A stretch of DNA of 16,108 bases from Acidobacteriaceae bacterium (GCA_027364815.1 DAHXOQ010000031.1:1-16108), one strand, 5' to 3'; counted from the stretch's first letter, positions 1-9,154 are shown. Made by a program: numbers and translations. Notes: a model not told the origin generated them from the sequence alone.

Positions 1-1
1 G

Positions 2-1348
2 CTTTACACTGGGGCACAATTTGTGACTGCATCGACGCCGCGCCAAGGCGTTGAACTGACGATCAAATCGCCGGTAGGGACACTCGGAGGCTTTGTCAAC
101 ACGAACGACACGGCGCTGGGCGGCGGAGCAGGAATTAATTTTCATCAGCAGATTGAAGGTGCAAGCTACGATGCACCGCTGCCGAAGTGGGCGGCGCTGC
201 GCTTTATGTGGCTGAACGCCAGCGACACAGGCGCGCCAACTACGGTTGGTTACGATTCGCAGGGCAATCCAATTATTCTGCCCAACCCAATCGCGCCGCA
301 ATCGTCAGGCGATGTCATTGGCGGATTGCTGAAAATCAACTTCAATAAAAAGTGGCAGTGGACGAGTGAGTACGCGATCAGCTACTTCAATCCCAACTCC
401 GCTGACCCTACATCAAAACGCGAGTTTGGACGCGCTTGGCGCACCGGAGTCACCGGGCAGATCAACAAACTCAAGACCAGCTTCTTTTATCGCGAAGAGA
501 GTTCTAACTTCGGCAACCCGGCGAACCCGAGCCTCACGGAATCGAGCCAACCCAATCTGCGCGGCGCGAATGCGAACGTAAACGACGCAACCAAGCTGGG
601 GAATTTCGGCATCACTTATGCGTTCCTCGATAATAATGCTCACCCCACCACGCTGGACGAAGTACTAATGAACAGCTTCAACGAAACCTGGAGCAAAGCA
701 CTCGGCAAAAAAGCCAACGTCTCACTGGATGCCCGGCAGACATTCACCACAACGGGATCTGTTCCCACCGCGTTGATCGGTCAGCCTCCAGAGGTTTCAG
801 GCGCCGTGGATTCGCGAGACCTCAGCGTGAATTTTAAAGTCAGTCGCAAGATTTCAAATACAACGCTGAGCTTTGCCGCTTCACGCGATTGGTTCCGCGA
901 CAATCTGACTCCGACGAATGACACCATCACTTCATCGATCAATGCGGGCGCCAATCTTGCGAACCCAAAGAGCTTTTTCAAACTGAGCGCGCAGTTCAAC
1001 GCCAACTGGGTATCAGCTGACGGCTTAACGACGGGCAACAGTTCGACCTACACGGTTTACGCGCAACCCTCATTCAACTGGAAACATCCGGCTGTGCAGG
1101 TAGCTCCGCTGCTTACAGTTTCGAAAGCGCGTACCGTGCTGTCATCGGGAACTGCAACCAGCGACACGCTAACGGGACAGTATGGTGGACGCGTCAGCTG
1201 GACAATGCCGGGCAAGTGGAAATTCAGCACCATCAGCGCGCAGGGCAGTTACAACCAGAACAAGGATTACGTTGCGCAGGTTGAGCAGGACACAACTCAA
1301 TTGCTGGTTCTGTGGACAATTACCTGGAAACACAAAAAGACTTTTTAA
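2..1348 (+). CDS. Outer-membrane beta-barrel protein, 3' part (5' end outside window)
   Basis: The reading frame is open from base 2, so the gene starts upstream of the window; the GTG at 23 is internal. The 448 visible residues are rich in alternating polar/hydrophobic segments ending in aromatic residues (for example FGITYAFLD, LSFAASRDWF, PSFNWKH, LLVLWTITW), the pattern of transmembrane beta strands joined by Asn/Ser/Thr/Gly-rich loops. The chain ends in ...WKHKKTF; a C-terminal Phe on an amphipathic last strand is the established recognition signal for the BAM machinery. I infer an integral outer-membrane barrel, perhaps a pore or anchor. I see no TonB-dependent receptor motif in this part, but a plug would lie upstream. 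Its stop codon directly abuts the start of the next gene, so it is probably co-translated with the giant secreted protein. The specific family is not recognised; the barrel call is fairly secure, the role is not. Confidence 0.72.
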   Translation, partial: LYTGAQFVTASTPRQGVELTIKSPVGTLGGFVNTNDTALGGGAGINFHQQIEGASYDAPLPKWAALRFMWLNASDTGAPTTVGYDSQGNPIILPNPIAPQSSGDVIGGLLKINFNKKWQWTSEYAISYFNPNSADPTSKREFGRAWRTGVTGQINKLKTSFFYREESSNFGNPANPSLTESSQPNLRGANANVNDATKLGNFGITYAFLDNNAHPTTLDEVLMNSFNETWSKALGKKANVSLDARQTFTTTGSVPTALIGQPPEVSGAVDSRDLSVNFKVSRKISNTTLSFAASRDWFRDNLTPTNDTITSSINAGANLANPKSFFKLSAQFNANWVSADGLTTGNSSTYTVYAQPSFNWKHPAVQVAPLLTVSKARTVLSSGTATSDTLTGQYGGRVSWTMPGKWKFSTISAQGSYNQNKDYVAQVEQDTTQLLVLWTITWKHKKTF

Positions 1349-4300
1349 ATGAGCAAACGTATGCGGGAGCGATTGACAACCCGGAATTTTCTTTTGGCGT
1401 TGCTGCTGATTGCGGCGATTGCGGGGAGCGTCGCTCGTAATGCGGAAGCTCAAGCCAAGCCGAAGCGCACTATTGCACAGCCTGTTGCTGAGCCAGCTAC
1501 AAAATTCTCAAGTCCCATTGCCAATAATTTTTCACCCACACAAGCCGCCACCGGATCCACGGTCACCATCACATTCAACGGAGCCAATTTTGTTGCACGG
1601 GCGCTGAGTCTCACCTTCGAACCTTCAGAGGGAATCTCAGTGAGCAGACTCACTGTTGTCTCGCCGCTCGAGATTACGGCGCAACTGAACATCTCGCCTA
1701 CAGCGCAAACCGGCGAGCGCCAGGTGAACCTTGTTGATGCGGATCGCAATCTGCGCATCGCAACTGCCTTCACTGTTACCGAGCCGAAATCGCAACCGAC
1801 TAACTGCGCAACGGGACTCACCCCGGCTGGAAATTGCGGAGTCATACCGGCACTGCGCAGCTTTACTCCGCTGCAGGGAACGCAGGGAACAAGTGTACTG
1901 CTGACGCTGAACGGAGCCAATCTTGCAGCGCCATCAACGCTTCAATTCCCGCCGTCGAGCGGCCTCACGGTCACTTCAACACGCGTACTCAGCCCCACGC
2001 AGATTCAAGCTCAGGTTGTTATTGCTCCCAATGCTTCACTCGGCGCGCGCAGCGTTTCCATCATCACGGAGAAGCAGACGCGACTGACTGCGAGCAACAC
2101 ATTCACCGTCGTCTCTCCCGCAGTGCAGACCAAGCCGATGCAGATTCTGCAAGTTGTGCCGAACCAAATTACAGCGGGCAGCGATAACGTCGACCTTACG
2201 CTCATCGGCACTAATTTTGTGCCCGGCACACAGGTTGTATTCACGATTGGCGCAGGAGTTCCTGCTGCAGTTTTCGCCAATGGACCGGCACGCTATGTTG
2301 ACAGCACGGAGATGCACGTAAGCGTGAACGCACTCTCCTCAGCACTGCCAGGTGGGCGCGACATTACACTTCAACCGCCGGGCACTTCAACCTCGTTGAT
2401 CCAAATGCAGATGCGCGAAAGACAGACTACAGGCGGAGCAACGGGTCAGCCGGGCGGAACGCTCGCAGTGGTTGGCAAGGGAATGTTGAATGTTGTTGCG
2501 GCGCCGCAAACCGGGCCGCCAACACAACTCAAGCTTGTTCCTGTCACCGTCCAGAAATTTGTTCAAGGCACCATCGTGCTTGATGCGCCTCTTGGCCCTT
2601 CGAATCAAAGCGACGGCGATTTTACCTACACCGCGCCACCGGTACTCAACGACGAATCGGTTTTCAAATGGCACGAGCAGAATCCCGGGCTTGCTGATTA
2701 TTACGAGCTGCGCATCTACGGCCGCGATGGCCGCACACGCATCCTCACGCAGAAAATTACCGGTGTGCACGAACTAGCTTTGGGCGCGCCTAACGGCTTC
2801 ATCACGATCGTTCCAACCTACTACCGCCCCGATATCAACTTTCTGAAGCAAGCGCTTGCTCCGCATCTCACGCTACCTGGCTTCGTAAATGCGGACACTG
2901 GCCTGCCTGCGGACCAGCTCAGCGGCTTGCTGCAACAAGGCGATCTGGAGTGGGAGATTGCGGGATTTCATACATACAACACCAACGGCGTGAGCAATCA
3001 GGCGCAACCCATCAATGGAAAAACTTCAGTCAATACACAATCTCACGTTCAGCTGACGAGCGGGCAGACGCAATCGTCCAGCTCTACTGTCGACCTTCAA
3101 GTTGAAATCTCCGACCGCTGGCCGCTCAAGGCGCCAGCCGCACCGACGGGACTCGCATGCAGTGGTGGAACGACGAGCGGCAATCTCAACGTTCAAAATT
3201 TTTCCAGAACGAATAATGATCCGAATGATTACATGGGCGATCTCTTCGGACTCGGCGGCACAATCGATCTCTCGCGCTCTCCGTATCATTTGGATTTCAC
3301 TTTCCAGACTTATGTGCCTGCGGGCTCAACCTGCGGCAGTAAATGCGTGGTGAAAGATATTGCCGCTGTCGATTTCTCGAATGTCTACGTTGACTGGGGC
3401 GATGGAAACGTAGAGTCACTCGCTGCGCCGCCCGCGACAGCAAACTCAAATAGTTGGGATCAGAGCTTGCCACTCGCACTACCTACAAACAACACAACGC
3501 CGATGCACCATAGCTATCAAACTATGGGCACATTCTACATTCGAGTCTTCCAACTCTCGAATGACGACCTGCAGAAAGTCAATGTCAACACAGTGACAGC
3601 AACAGTTGACGGCGCAAACACGCCTTACCTGCAAGCAGCGATGCTGACGAAGATGAGCTCGAACGGCAGCATTGCGAAAGGCAATCTGACATTAACCGGC
3701 GTTCAATCGAATATGCATGAGCTGCTGAGTGGCGGCAATTCAGGCAACACCGCAGCCTCGCAGGCTGCAAGCGATGCTTACATGCTTTACTGCAAGCAGG
3801 TAAACATTACACCGATAGAAGATCTTGTCGCTGATGGTCCGCTACACCTTATTTCAATCTCCGATCCTGATTTTGGCTCGTACAATGTTTTGCAAGCGAA
3901 GCAGGCGCCGGTTTTGATGAATGGTGGCGATCGCTTCCAGATGGACGCTCAACATGCGCAGTCGCAACAGACCGCGCCGATCAAGGAAGAACCTGGCGCA
4001 CGTTTCAATGGACCGAATCAACCCGTTGGGCCAGCCGCAGCCGTCTGCAGCACTTGCGATAACGGCATGGATGCAACCACGACGATCAAGTATTACGGTC
4101 GCGGTCCTGCGCTTGTTACCTGGCTGGTCGATGGCGTGCCATCACAACAGAATGTTAATCTCGGCCCGTCGCCGAAACGCATGAATCTCACGCGTCAGGG
4201 TTACACGGCGACATTCAGTAACGGCAACTTGCTCATCATGCCCACGCCTGAGCCGCCTATTATCGACGGATACAGCAGGCCAATCTACTCGCCGACATTG

Positions 4301-7078
4301 AACCTGCAGCCGCTTGGCAACCACAGCGTTTTTGTAGAGGCAGACGTACTTCCACAACCAACCATGCCCAGCCTGACGATTCCTGTGAATCGCGCGTTGG
4401 GTTCATTGGTTCCATCGTCATTCAATGTTGATTCGTCCGGAAGCAGTACTACAAAATCAACGGGACCGAATCTCAGTGAAGCGCAGACACTACTTAAAAC
4501 ACTCTCAACTCCAGCAGGCAGCAATCTGCCGCCGCTCAAGATAGGCATTCTCTCGTCTTCGAATAAACCTGTCGGCGGGCTCAATGCGGTGCAGTATGTT
4601 AATGGCGCACTCACGCAGACAATCGCACAACTGACGAATCCGCAACCCGATTCTCACGTCGCATCGAATACAAAAATTTACGACGTTATTGCATCTGATC
4701 CCAAGCAGCCCTGCACTTTCCTTTTCCCAGTTCAAAGTGGCGGCGCCTTTGTGATCAGCGGGCTGCAAAATCATGTGACGCAGCAGAATGGCATCTACAA
4801 CGGGAGGGGTAATTTGATTGTGTATATGGCCAACGCATCGAGCCAGGGCTACGATCAATACACACCAATCCCTATACAAATTACGAATTGGAGCGTTCCC
4901 GATGGACTCCACGTTCAAGCCGGCTCCATCAATGTCTCGCCAAATCTTTCTCTTGCGCAAACCGTCCCGGGCGTGACGGGAGCCATTGTGAATCTCAGCG
5001 GCAAAGCAGGCCAGCAACTCAACGCCACGCTGAACCTGACTCTTGCGGATAGTTCGCTGCGCATCGCAAGCACTGACCTTCCCACGCAATGGAATGGCGT
5101 GGTAGCGGAGCTTCACTCGAACGGCGATTGGTCAAAGGATGGACTCACACTGCCAACTTCGCTGATCGGTTACAGCAACTTCACGATGCAATCAAACGTG
5201 ACCCGTATCGACCTCAGCCACAACACGGGAGATGCTGCAAATTACATCTGCGGTAACCTCCAGGGCGGCGATTGGGTGGGTGTTCGTTTTCCGTCACTCA
5301 CAATCACGCCATATACATTCGATCTTGTATCAGGCACGTCACTGCAGCAGATTGTTCAGGATTGGGGTATTGTTGGGAGCGGACTCTGCGGATCATTGTC
5401 GACCAAGCCATACACTGCGCAGTTAGGCCTGGGTACAGTTCACTTCGATAACCTCAAGGCGACTGCATTCAGCGGAACATTCACTGCTAACTACATCAAC
5501 ATGGACATTCATGTTCCCTGGCTCAATGCAGACCTCACGGGTAGTGCAACGCTCCTATCCGGCGGTGGCAAACAAGCTTCCATCAGCTTCCCGCTTACTA
5601 GTCCATCGGTAACAAAAACATTTGAAAATTTCGGATTTACCGCTTCGAACCTGAAATTTATTTCCGAACCTTTTGGATGGGCCGTGCAAACTAACACGAC
5701 GTTCAACTTCACTGGCGGTAACACTCAGTTTGCCACTTTCAATCAGATCTTTTTCTTCGGCATGGATGGTCGCGGCTACTTCCCGCAAGGCGCACTCACA
5801 AAAACAATTTCGCTGGGCGGAAGTTCGCACCTGAACAAAACGCCCGTCGATCTGAGCACTGTCCAACTGAACGCACCTTCATCCGGCGAGCAAGTTTTGG
5901 CCGCACTCTTCAACACGAATGTTCACCTCTCTGAGGTGATGCCTGCTCAATCCGTGCAGGTAAATTATTCAGTCAGCCAAAGCGGCACAAACTATACAAC
6001 CACTGGACCGACATTTACTCCGTTCACAATTGACGTTCCTTTTCCACCCGGCTCGACAAGCCCGAGCGCCGAGGCAAAAATTCATCCCGTCTACGCACCG
6101 GGCAGCGGCCAGGGCAGCACAGCAAACGACGTCATCTCCGGATCTGTTGATCTCTCTGAGCTTGGCGGGCCTCCGATCACAGGAGAGTTTAGGCTCGGAT
6201 ACATGGGCGGCCACGATTACTGGCTCACGCGCATCAGCTATCCGTTGGGACCTGAAGGCATTCCGATCATCAGCGTTCCTCCGGTAATGAATCTTTATCG
6301 AGTGCAGGGTGGACTCGGCCACAACTTTCCTATCAGCGCTTTTGCAGATCAGGGATCCATCAATAACGAAACACCCGTCATCGATAACTCATTCGAGTTC
6401 ATGGCAGGCGTGCGTTTAGGCATGCCCGATCAGTTTACTTATACTCTCGATGGCAATCTTACGATTAAAGCCGGCGGGCAGAATTCAGGCGCGCGACTCG
6501 ACTTCCACTCCTGGCTGCTGAGGCCGCCGGACAATGGCAATGGTGACTTCATAGGCTACCTGCAATTTGCCGGCGGAAACTTTGACGCACGCATCTGGGG
6601 TCAGATGAATCTGCTCGGTGGCGTCTACACAGTTGGACTCGGCAGTAGCGCTACGGACGCCGCGGTTGATCTTCACTTCGGGCCGAGCGCGCCGTGGCAC
6701 ATTGACGCGGGAAAACAAAATGGTCCGCGCATCAGCGGTTCATTCTTCGGCGTCTCGTCAAATATGTACTTCATGCTCTCCGATGCCGGGCTTTCACTCG
6801 GCGGTGGCGAGGGCATCAACCTTACTGCAGGAAGCGACTCATCGATCTCGGCGTATGTGCGCGGCAATATTGACATCGGCGTCACAATCACTCCGCAGCC
6901 GCACATCAGCGGAGATTTCTCAGCCAGTGTCTCGGCCGGCGCTTGCGTGGATAATTATTGCGTCAATGCCGGAGTTTCAGCGCAGATTCACGCCGAAGCT
7001 CTACCTATTGACCTCAATGCAACTGCAACTCTCGGTTTGCCGTTTGGCGCATCAGTTACCATTTCAGTTCACCTTTAA
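1349..7078 (+). CDS. Giant secreted IPT/TIG- and PKD-domain surface protein (1909 aa)
   Basis: Residues 1-36 form a Sec signal peptide: basic start (MSKRMRERLTTR), hydrophobic core (FLLALLLIAAIAG), likely cleavage after AEAQA. Three IPT/TIG-like immunoglobulin repeats follow at about 55-145, 165-257 and 264-348, each with the pattern 'P..G..VTLTLNGANF....L.F.....V......SPTQ..A...I......G.R.V'. A PKD-like module lies near 675-745, with VDWGDG at 681-686 and HHSYQTMGTF at 720-729. The rest, about 750-1909, is Asn/Ser/Thr/Gly-rich and predicted beta-rich but unassigned; a Gly-rich, barrel- or solenoid-like tail spans about 1600-1909. Cysteines are few and often paired (C153/C163, C1866/C1871), which suits disulfides outside the cytoplasm. 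There is no sortase motif, PEP-CTERM or obvious membrane anchor at the C terminus (...TISVHL). IPT and PKD domains are usually binding or spacer modules, so I infer an extracellular adhesin or structural fibre exported or anchored with the upstream barrel. No catalytic motif was seen. Confidence 0.8.
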   Translation: MSKRMRERLTTRNFLLALLLIAAIAGSVARNAEAQAKPKRTIAQPVAEPATKFSSPIANNFSPTQAATGSTVTITFNGANFVARALSLTFEPSEGISVSRLTVVSPLEITAQLNISPTAQTGERQVNLVDADRNLRIATAFTVTEPKSQPTNCATGLTPAGNCGVIPALRSFTPLQGTQGTSVLLTLNGANLAAPSTLQFPPSSGLTVTSTRVLSPTQIQAQVVIAPNASLGARSVSIITEKQTRLTASNTFTVVSPAVQTKPMQILQVVPNQITAGSDNVDLTLIGTNFVPGTQVVFTIGAGVPAAVFANGPARYVDSTEMHVSVNALSSALPGGRDITLQPPGTSTSLIQMQMRERQTTGGATGQPGGTLAVVGKGMLNVVAAPQTGPPTQLKLVPVTVQKFVQGTIVLDAPLGPSNQSDGDFTYTAPPVLNDESVFKWHEQNPGLADYYELRIYGRDGRTRILTQKITGVHELALGAPNGFITIVPTYYRPDINFLKQALAPHLTLPGFVNADTGLPADQLSGLLQQGDLEWEIAGFHTYNTNGVSNQAQPINGKTSVNTQSHVQLTSGQTQSSSSTVDLQVEISDRWPLKAPAAPTGLACSGGTTSGNLNVQNFSRTNNDPNDYMGDLFGLGGTIDLSRSPYHLDFTFQTYVPAGSTCGSKCVVKDIAAVDFSNVYVDWGDGNVESLAAPPATANSNSWDQSLPLALPTNNTTPMHHSYQTMGTFYIRVFQLSNDDLQKVNVNTVTATVDGANTPYLQAAMLTKMSSNGSIAKGNLTLTGVQSNMHELLSGGNSGNTAASQAASDAYMLYCKQVNITPIEDLVADGPLHLISISDPDFGSYNVLQAKQAPVLMNGGDRFQMDAQHAQSQQTAPIKEEPGARFNGPNQPVGPAAAVCSTCDNGMDATTTIKYYGRGPALVTWLVDGVPSQQNVNLGPSPKRMNLTRQGYTATFSNGNLLIMPTPEPPIIDGYSRPIYSPTLNLQPLGNHSVFVEADVLPQPTMPSLTIPVNRALGSLVPSSFNVDSSGSSTTKSTGPNLSEAQTLLKTLSTPAGSNLPPLKIGILSSSNKPVGGLNAVQYVNGALTQTIAQLTNPQPDSHVASNTKIYDVIASDPKQPCTFLFPVQSGGAFVISGLQNHVTQQNGIYNGRGNLIVYMANASSQGYDQYTPIPIQITNWSVPDGLHVQAGSINVSPNLSLAQTVPGVTGAIVNLSGKAGQQLNATLNLTLADSSLRIASTDLPTQWNGVVAELHSNGDWSKDGLTLPTSLIGYSNFTMQSNVTRIDLSHNTGDAANYICGNLQGGDWVGVRFPSLTITPYTFDLVSGTSLQQIVQDWGIVGSGLCGSLSTKPYTAQLGLGTVHFDNLKATAFSGTFTANYINMDIHVPWLNADLTGSATLLSGGGKQASISFPLTSPSVTKTFENFGFTASNLKFISEPFGWAVQTNTTFNFTGGNTQFATFNQIFFFGMDGRGYFPQGALTKTISLGGSSHLNKTPVDLSTVQLNAPSSGEQVLAALFNTNVHLSEVMPAQSVQVNYSVSQSGTNYTTTGPTFTPFTIDVPFPPGSTSPSAEAKIHPVYAPGSGQGSTANDVISGSVDLSELGGPPITGEFRLGYMGGHDYWLTRISYPLGPEGIPIISVPPVMNLYRVQGGLGHNFPISAFADQGSINNETPVIDNSFEFMAGVRLGMPDQFTYTLDGNLTIKAGGQNSGARLDFHSWLLRPPDNGNGDFIGYLQFAGGNFDARIWGQMNLLGGVYTVGLGSSATDAAVDLHFGPSAPWHIDAGKQNGPRISGSFFGVSSNMYFMLSDAGLSLGGGEGINLTAGSDSSISAYVRGNIDIGVTITPQPHISGDFSASVSAGACVDNYCVNAGVSAQIHAEALPIDLNATATLGLPFGASVTISVHL

Positions 7079-7082
7079 CTCT

Positions 7083-7119
7083 GGCCGAAGCAATTTTCGG
7101 TCTGCAAATTTGGTTTGCA
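7083..7119 (+). promoter_or_regulatory. Two tandem small hairpins between the giant gene and the FnIII gene
   Basis: Stem 1 pairs GGCCGAA (7083-7089) with TTCGGTC (7096-7102), a 7-bp stem with one G-U pair and a 6-base loop. Stem 2 pairs TGCAAA (7103-7108) with TTTGCA (7114-7119), a perfect 6-bp stem with a 5-base loop. They fill nearly the whole 42-base gap and end one base before the ATG at 7121, where a Shine-Dalgarno would be expected and none is seen. No U-run follows, so an intrinsic terminator is unlikely. An RNA-processing or translation-control element is possible but only inferred. Confidence 0.3.
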
Positions 7120-7120
7120 C

Positions 7121-9133
7121 ATGTTTAGTAAAAAGCAAATTTTGCTGATTTTTTCAGTCGCGCTCATACTTCCGTGCGCCACATTCCTAATGCGCTCGCA
7201 AGAGGGTAGTCGCGCGATTCTCGCTGTTTCCGACGGCAAAGGCGGGATCACATTGCTATGGATTCCACCAGCCAGTCAATGGCCAGCGGGTGGATGGTCG
7301 CTCGCGGATTCAAATGGAAAAATTTTGAATCCGCACATCACCGCCGCAGATCCCACCGCGCTTGAATCTCTTTCCGTCGAAGACGCCGACGCCATTCGCC
7401 GACTCCCCGAAGCATTTTCAAAATCGCAGCCCGCCAACAGACTCAAGCAACTATATGGCATCATCGTCTTGCGCGCATTGAGCGATCCTGCTTACGCGCG
7501 TGGATTAGGGCTCAACGTAACGGTACGCAATGAGCAGCCGGGTGCGCGCAGCTACATTGCGACTGCACTCGGCGCTGACGGCAAACCCAACGGACTCACA
7601 CTGCGCAGCGCGCCGATTGACGCGTCTATCGCCACGCCGCTTCCTGCTTCACCCGATGGTCTCCACGTTCAATCCAGCCTCACGGGTGTCGCAATTGGCT
7701 GGAATCCTCCAGCGAATTCGAACCCGGCGATACCGGTCATCGCTTACACGATAGAGCGCGATGGCGGTGGCCAGAATAATTCTGCCGTCAATGCCAAGCC
7801 AATAGTTCCCGGACTGCAATGGAATGCGAAGATTCCACTCGTCGTCGATCACAACGCGCCGCCCAACCAGATGCTCACGTACCGCGTTTATGCGTTGGAT
7901 GCATTTGGTCGACGCAGCGCGCCCGCGTCCATCCACTATTTCTTCCCCGACTTTGCAGCGCTTGAGCCGCCACATCCTGTTCTTGCGCAATCGACACCTG
8001 GCAAAATCACGCTGACTTGGCCCGTTGTTATCCAGGCAAATCGCGCCGGCTTCATCGTCGAGCGTTCGCATCTTTTCGACGGTCCCTACGAATCGCTGAC
8101 TGCGGAATCACTTCCTCCGGAGACTGCGCAATTTGAAGACGCGAATCTTCAGCCTGGAACCGTCTACTACTATCGCGTACGCGCCGTGAACTCGCGCGGC
8201 GATCTCGGTACCCCTTCAGCGCCGGCTTCTGTACAGGCGCGTTCACTCGCTCCGCCGCCAGCGGTTCAAGGGCTTGCGGCCAACCAAGGGCAGACGCGCA
8301 TTCGCCTCACCTGGACTCCAGTGCCTGCGCTGATCGCCGGGTACTTCGTTGAACGCCGCGTGACGACAGGTGCGAATGCGAATGAGCCGTGGGTACGTCT
8401 CAACGCGCATCTGACACCCGAGCCGCTCTACGACGACCTCATTGGCCAAGCTTCTGCGGTCACGATGGAGTATCGCGTCCTCGCTGTCGCTAACGATTCA
8501 ATTGAAGGTTTACCGAGCACAACTGTCCGCGTCACGCTGCCGGATATTTCCATTCCTGAACAGCCTTCGATCATCGGCACAAGCGGTGCAAATGGAAAAG
8601 CCCAGATCGACTTCACTCCCGCGCCTCCGCTCGAGCGCATTGCAAACTTTCTAGTTCTGCGATGTGGAAATGAGAAAGATCCTGGTGTGGTGATCGGCGA
8701 TCCGCTCCCAGCGACAGCGCGGCAGTTCACTGACCTCTACGTCAGCGCTGGCGAGAGCTACTTCTATCGGCTGGTTGCAGTCGGCAAAAATGGCTACCGC
8801 AGTGATCCAACGAGCGCTGGTGTAATTCGCGTAGGCGCGCCGCAAATTGCAGCGCCAGCTACTCCCACTGCAGCTTACGCCGCCTCTCCATTCCCGCACG
8901 TCACGCTTACTTTTGCGGCGCCGACAGCGGGCCTTGCGATCATCGTCGAGAGGCAACAGCAGAATGGCATAGCATGGACGCGCATTGCTGGACCCCTCAC
9001 TACGAACACGGCGATAGATTTCAACATGCCAGCAAGCGGTCAGCTCAGTTATCGCATCACTTACCAATCGTCCAATGGAACACTTGGGCCGGCAAGTGCG
9101 GTTGTTCAAGCTATAGTTCCTGCGCATAAGTAA
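7121..9133 (+). CDS. Exported fibronectin type III repeat protein (670 aa)
   Basis: A basic start and hydrophobic stretch (MFSKKQILLIFSVALILPC, residues 1-19) form a signal peptide or N-terminal anchor. Five FnIII-like repeats follow at about 172-276, 280-374, 377-477, 478-573 and 575-670; they show the family pattern of 'P..P..L......G.I.LTW.P', 'GF.VERS', and a late 'Y.YRV.AVN..G..S.PS' strand. Residues 31-167 look like a further FnIII unit split by a helical stretch at about 75-137 (SLSVEDADAIRRLPEAFSKS and following). FnIII arrays in bacteria serve as extracellular spacers or carbohydrate/protein-binding modules; no enzyme domain is visible. I chose ATG 7121 over the TTG at 7115 because the TTG has no better ribosome site. 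Cys19 is preceded by Pro, not a small residue, so a lipobox is unlikely. The gene lies 42 bases downstream of the giant IPT/PKD gene and is probably part of the same surface structure. Confidence 0.8.
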   Translation: MFSKKQILLIFSVALILPCATFLMRSQEGSRAILAVSDGKGGITLLWIPPASQWPAGGWSLADSNGKILNPHITAADPTALESLSVEDADAIRRLPEAFSKSQPANRLKQLYGIIVLRALSDPAYARGLGLNVTVRNEQPGARSYIATALGADGKPNGLTLRSAPIDASIATPLPASPDGLHVQSSLTGVAIGWNPPANSNPAIPVIAYTIERDGGGQNNSAVNAKPIVPGLQWNAKIPLVVDHNAPPNQMLTYRVYALDAFGRRSAPASIHYFFPDFAALEPPHPVLAQSTPGKITLTWPVVIQANRAGFIVERSHLFDGPYESLTAESLPPETAQFEDANLQPGTVYYYRVRAVNSRGDLGTPSAPASVQARSLAPPPAVQGLAANQGQTRIRLTWTPVPALIAGYFVERRVTTGANANEPWVRLNAHLTPEPLYDDLIGQASAVTMEYRVLAVANDSIEGLPSTTVRVTLPDISIPEQPSIIGTSGANGKAQIDFTPAPPLERIANFLVLRCGNEKDPGVVIGDPLPATARQFTDLYVSAGESYFYRLVAVGKNGYRSDPTSAGVIRVGAPQIAAPATPTAAYAASPFPHVTLTFAAPTAGLAIIVERQQQNGIAWTRIAGPLTTNTAIDFNMPASGQLSYRITYQSSNGTLGPASAVVQAIVPAHK

Positions 9134-9154
9134 TTTTTCGTTTTTGGCGCAAGA

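Noticed and set aside
4505..5116. Open frame of 203 codons on the minus strand inside the giant gene
   Set aside because: It overlaps continuous coding sequence of the secreted protein, is rich in Arg/Cys/His as expected for an antisense shadow, and has no convincing ribosome site.
7115..7120. TTG at 7115 as start of the FnIII protein
   Set aside because: It would add only Met-His, lies inside the second hairpin stem, and has no better ribosome site than the ATG at 7121.
7121..7200. Lipoprotein signal in the FnIII protein (Cys19)
   Set aside because: The residues before Cys are Ile-Leu-Pro; Pro at -1 does not fit a lipobox, and the hydrophobic stretch fits a plain signal peptide or anchor.
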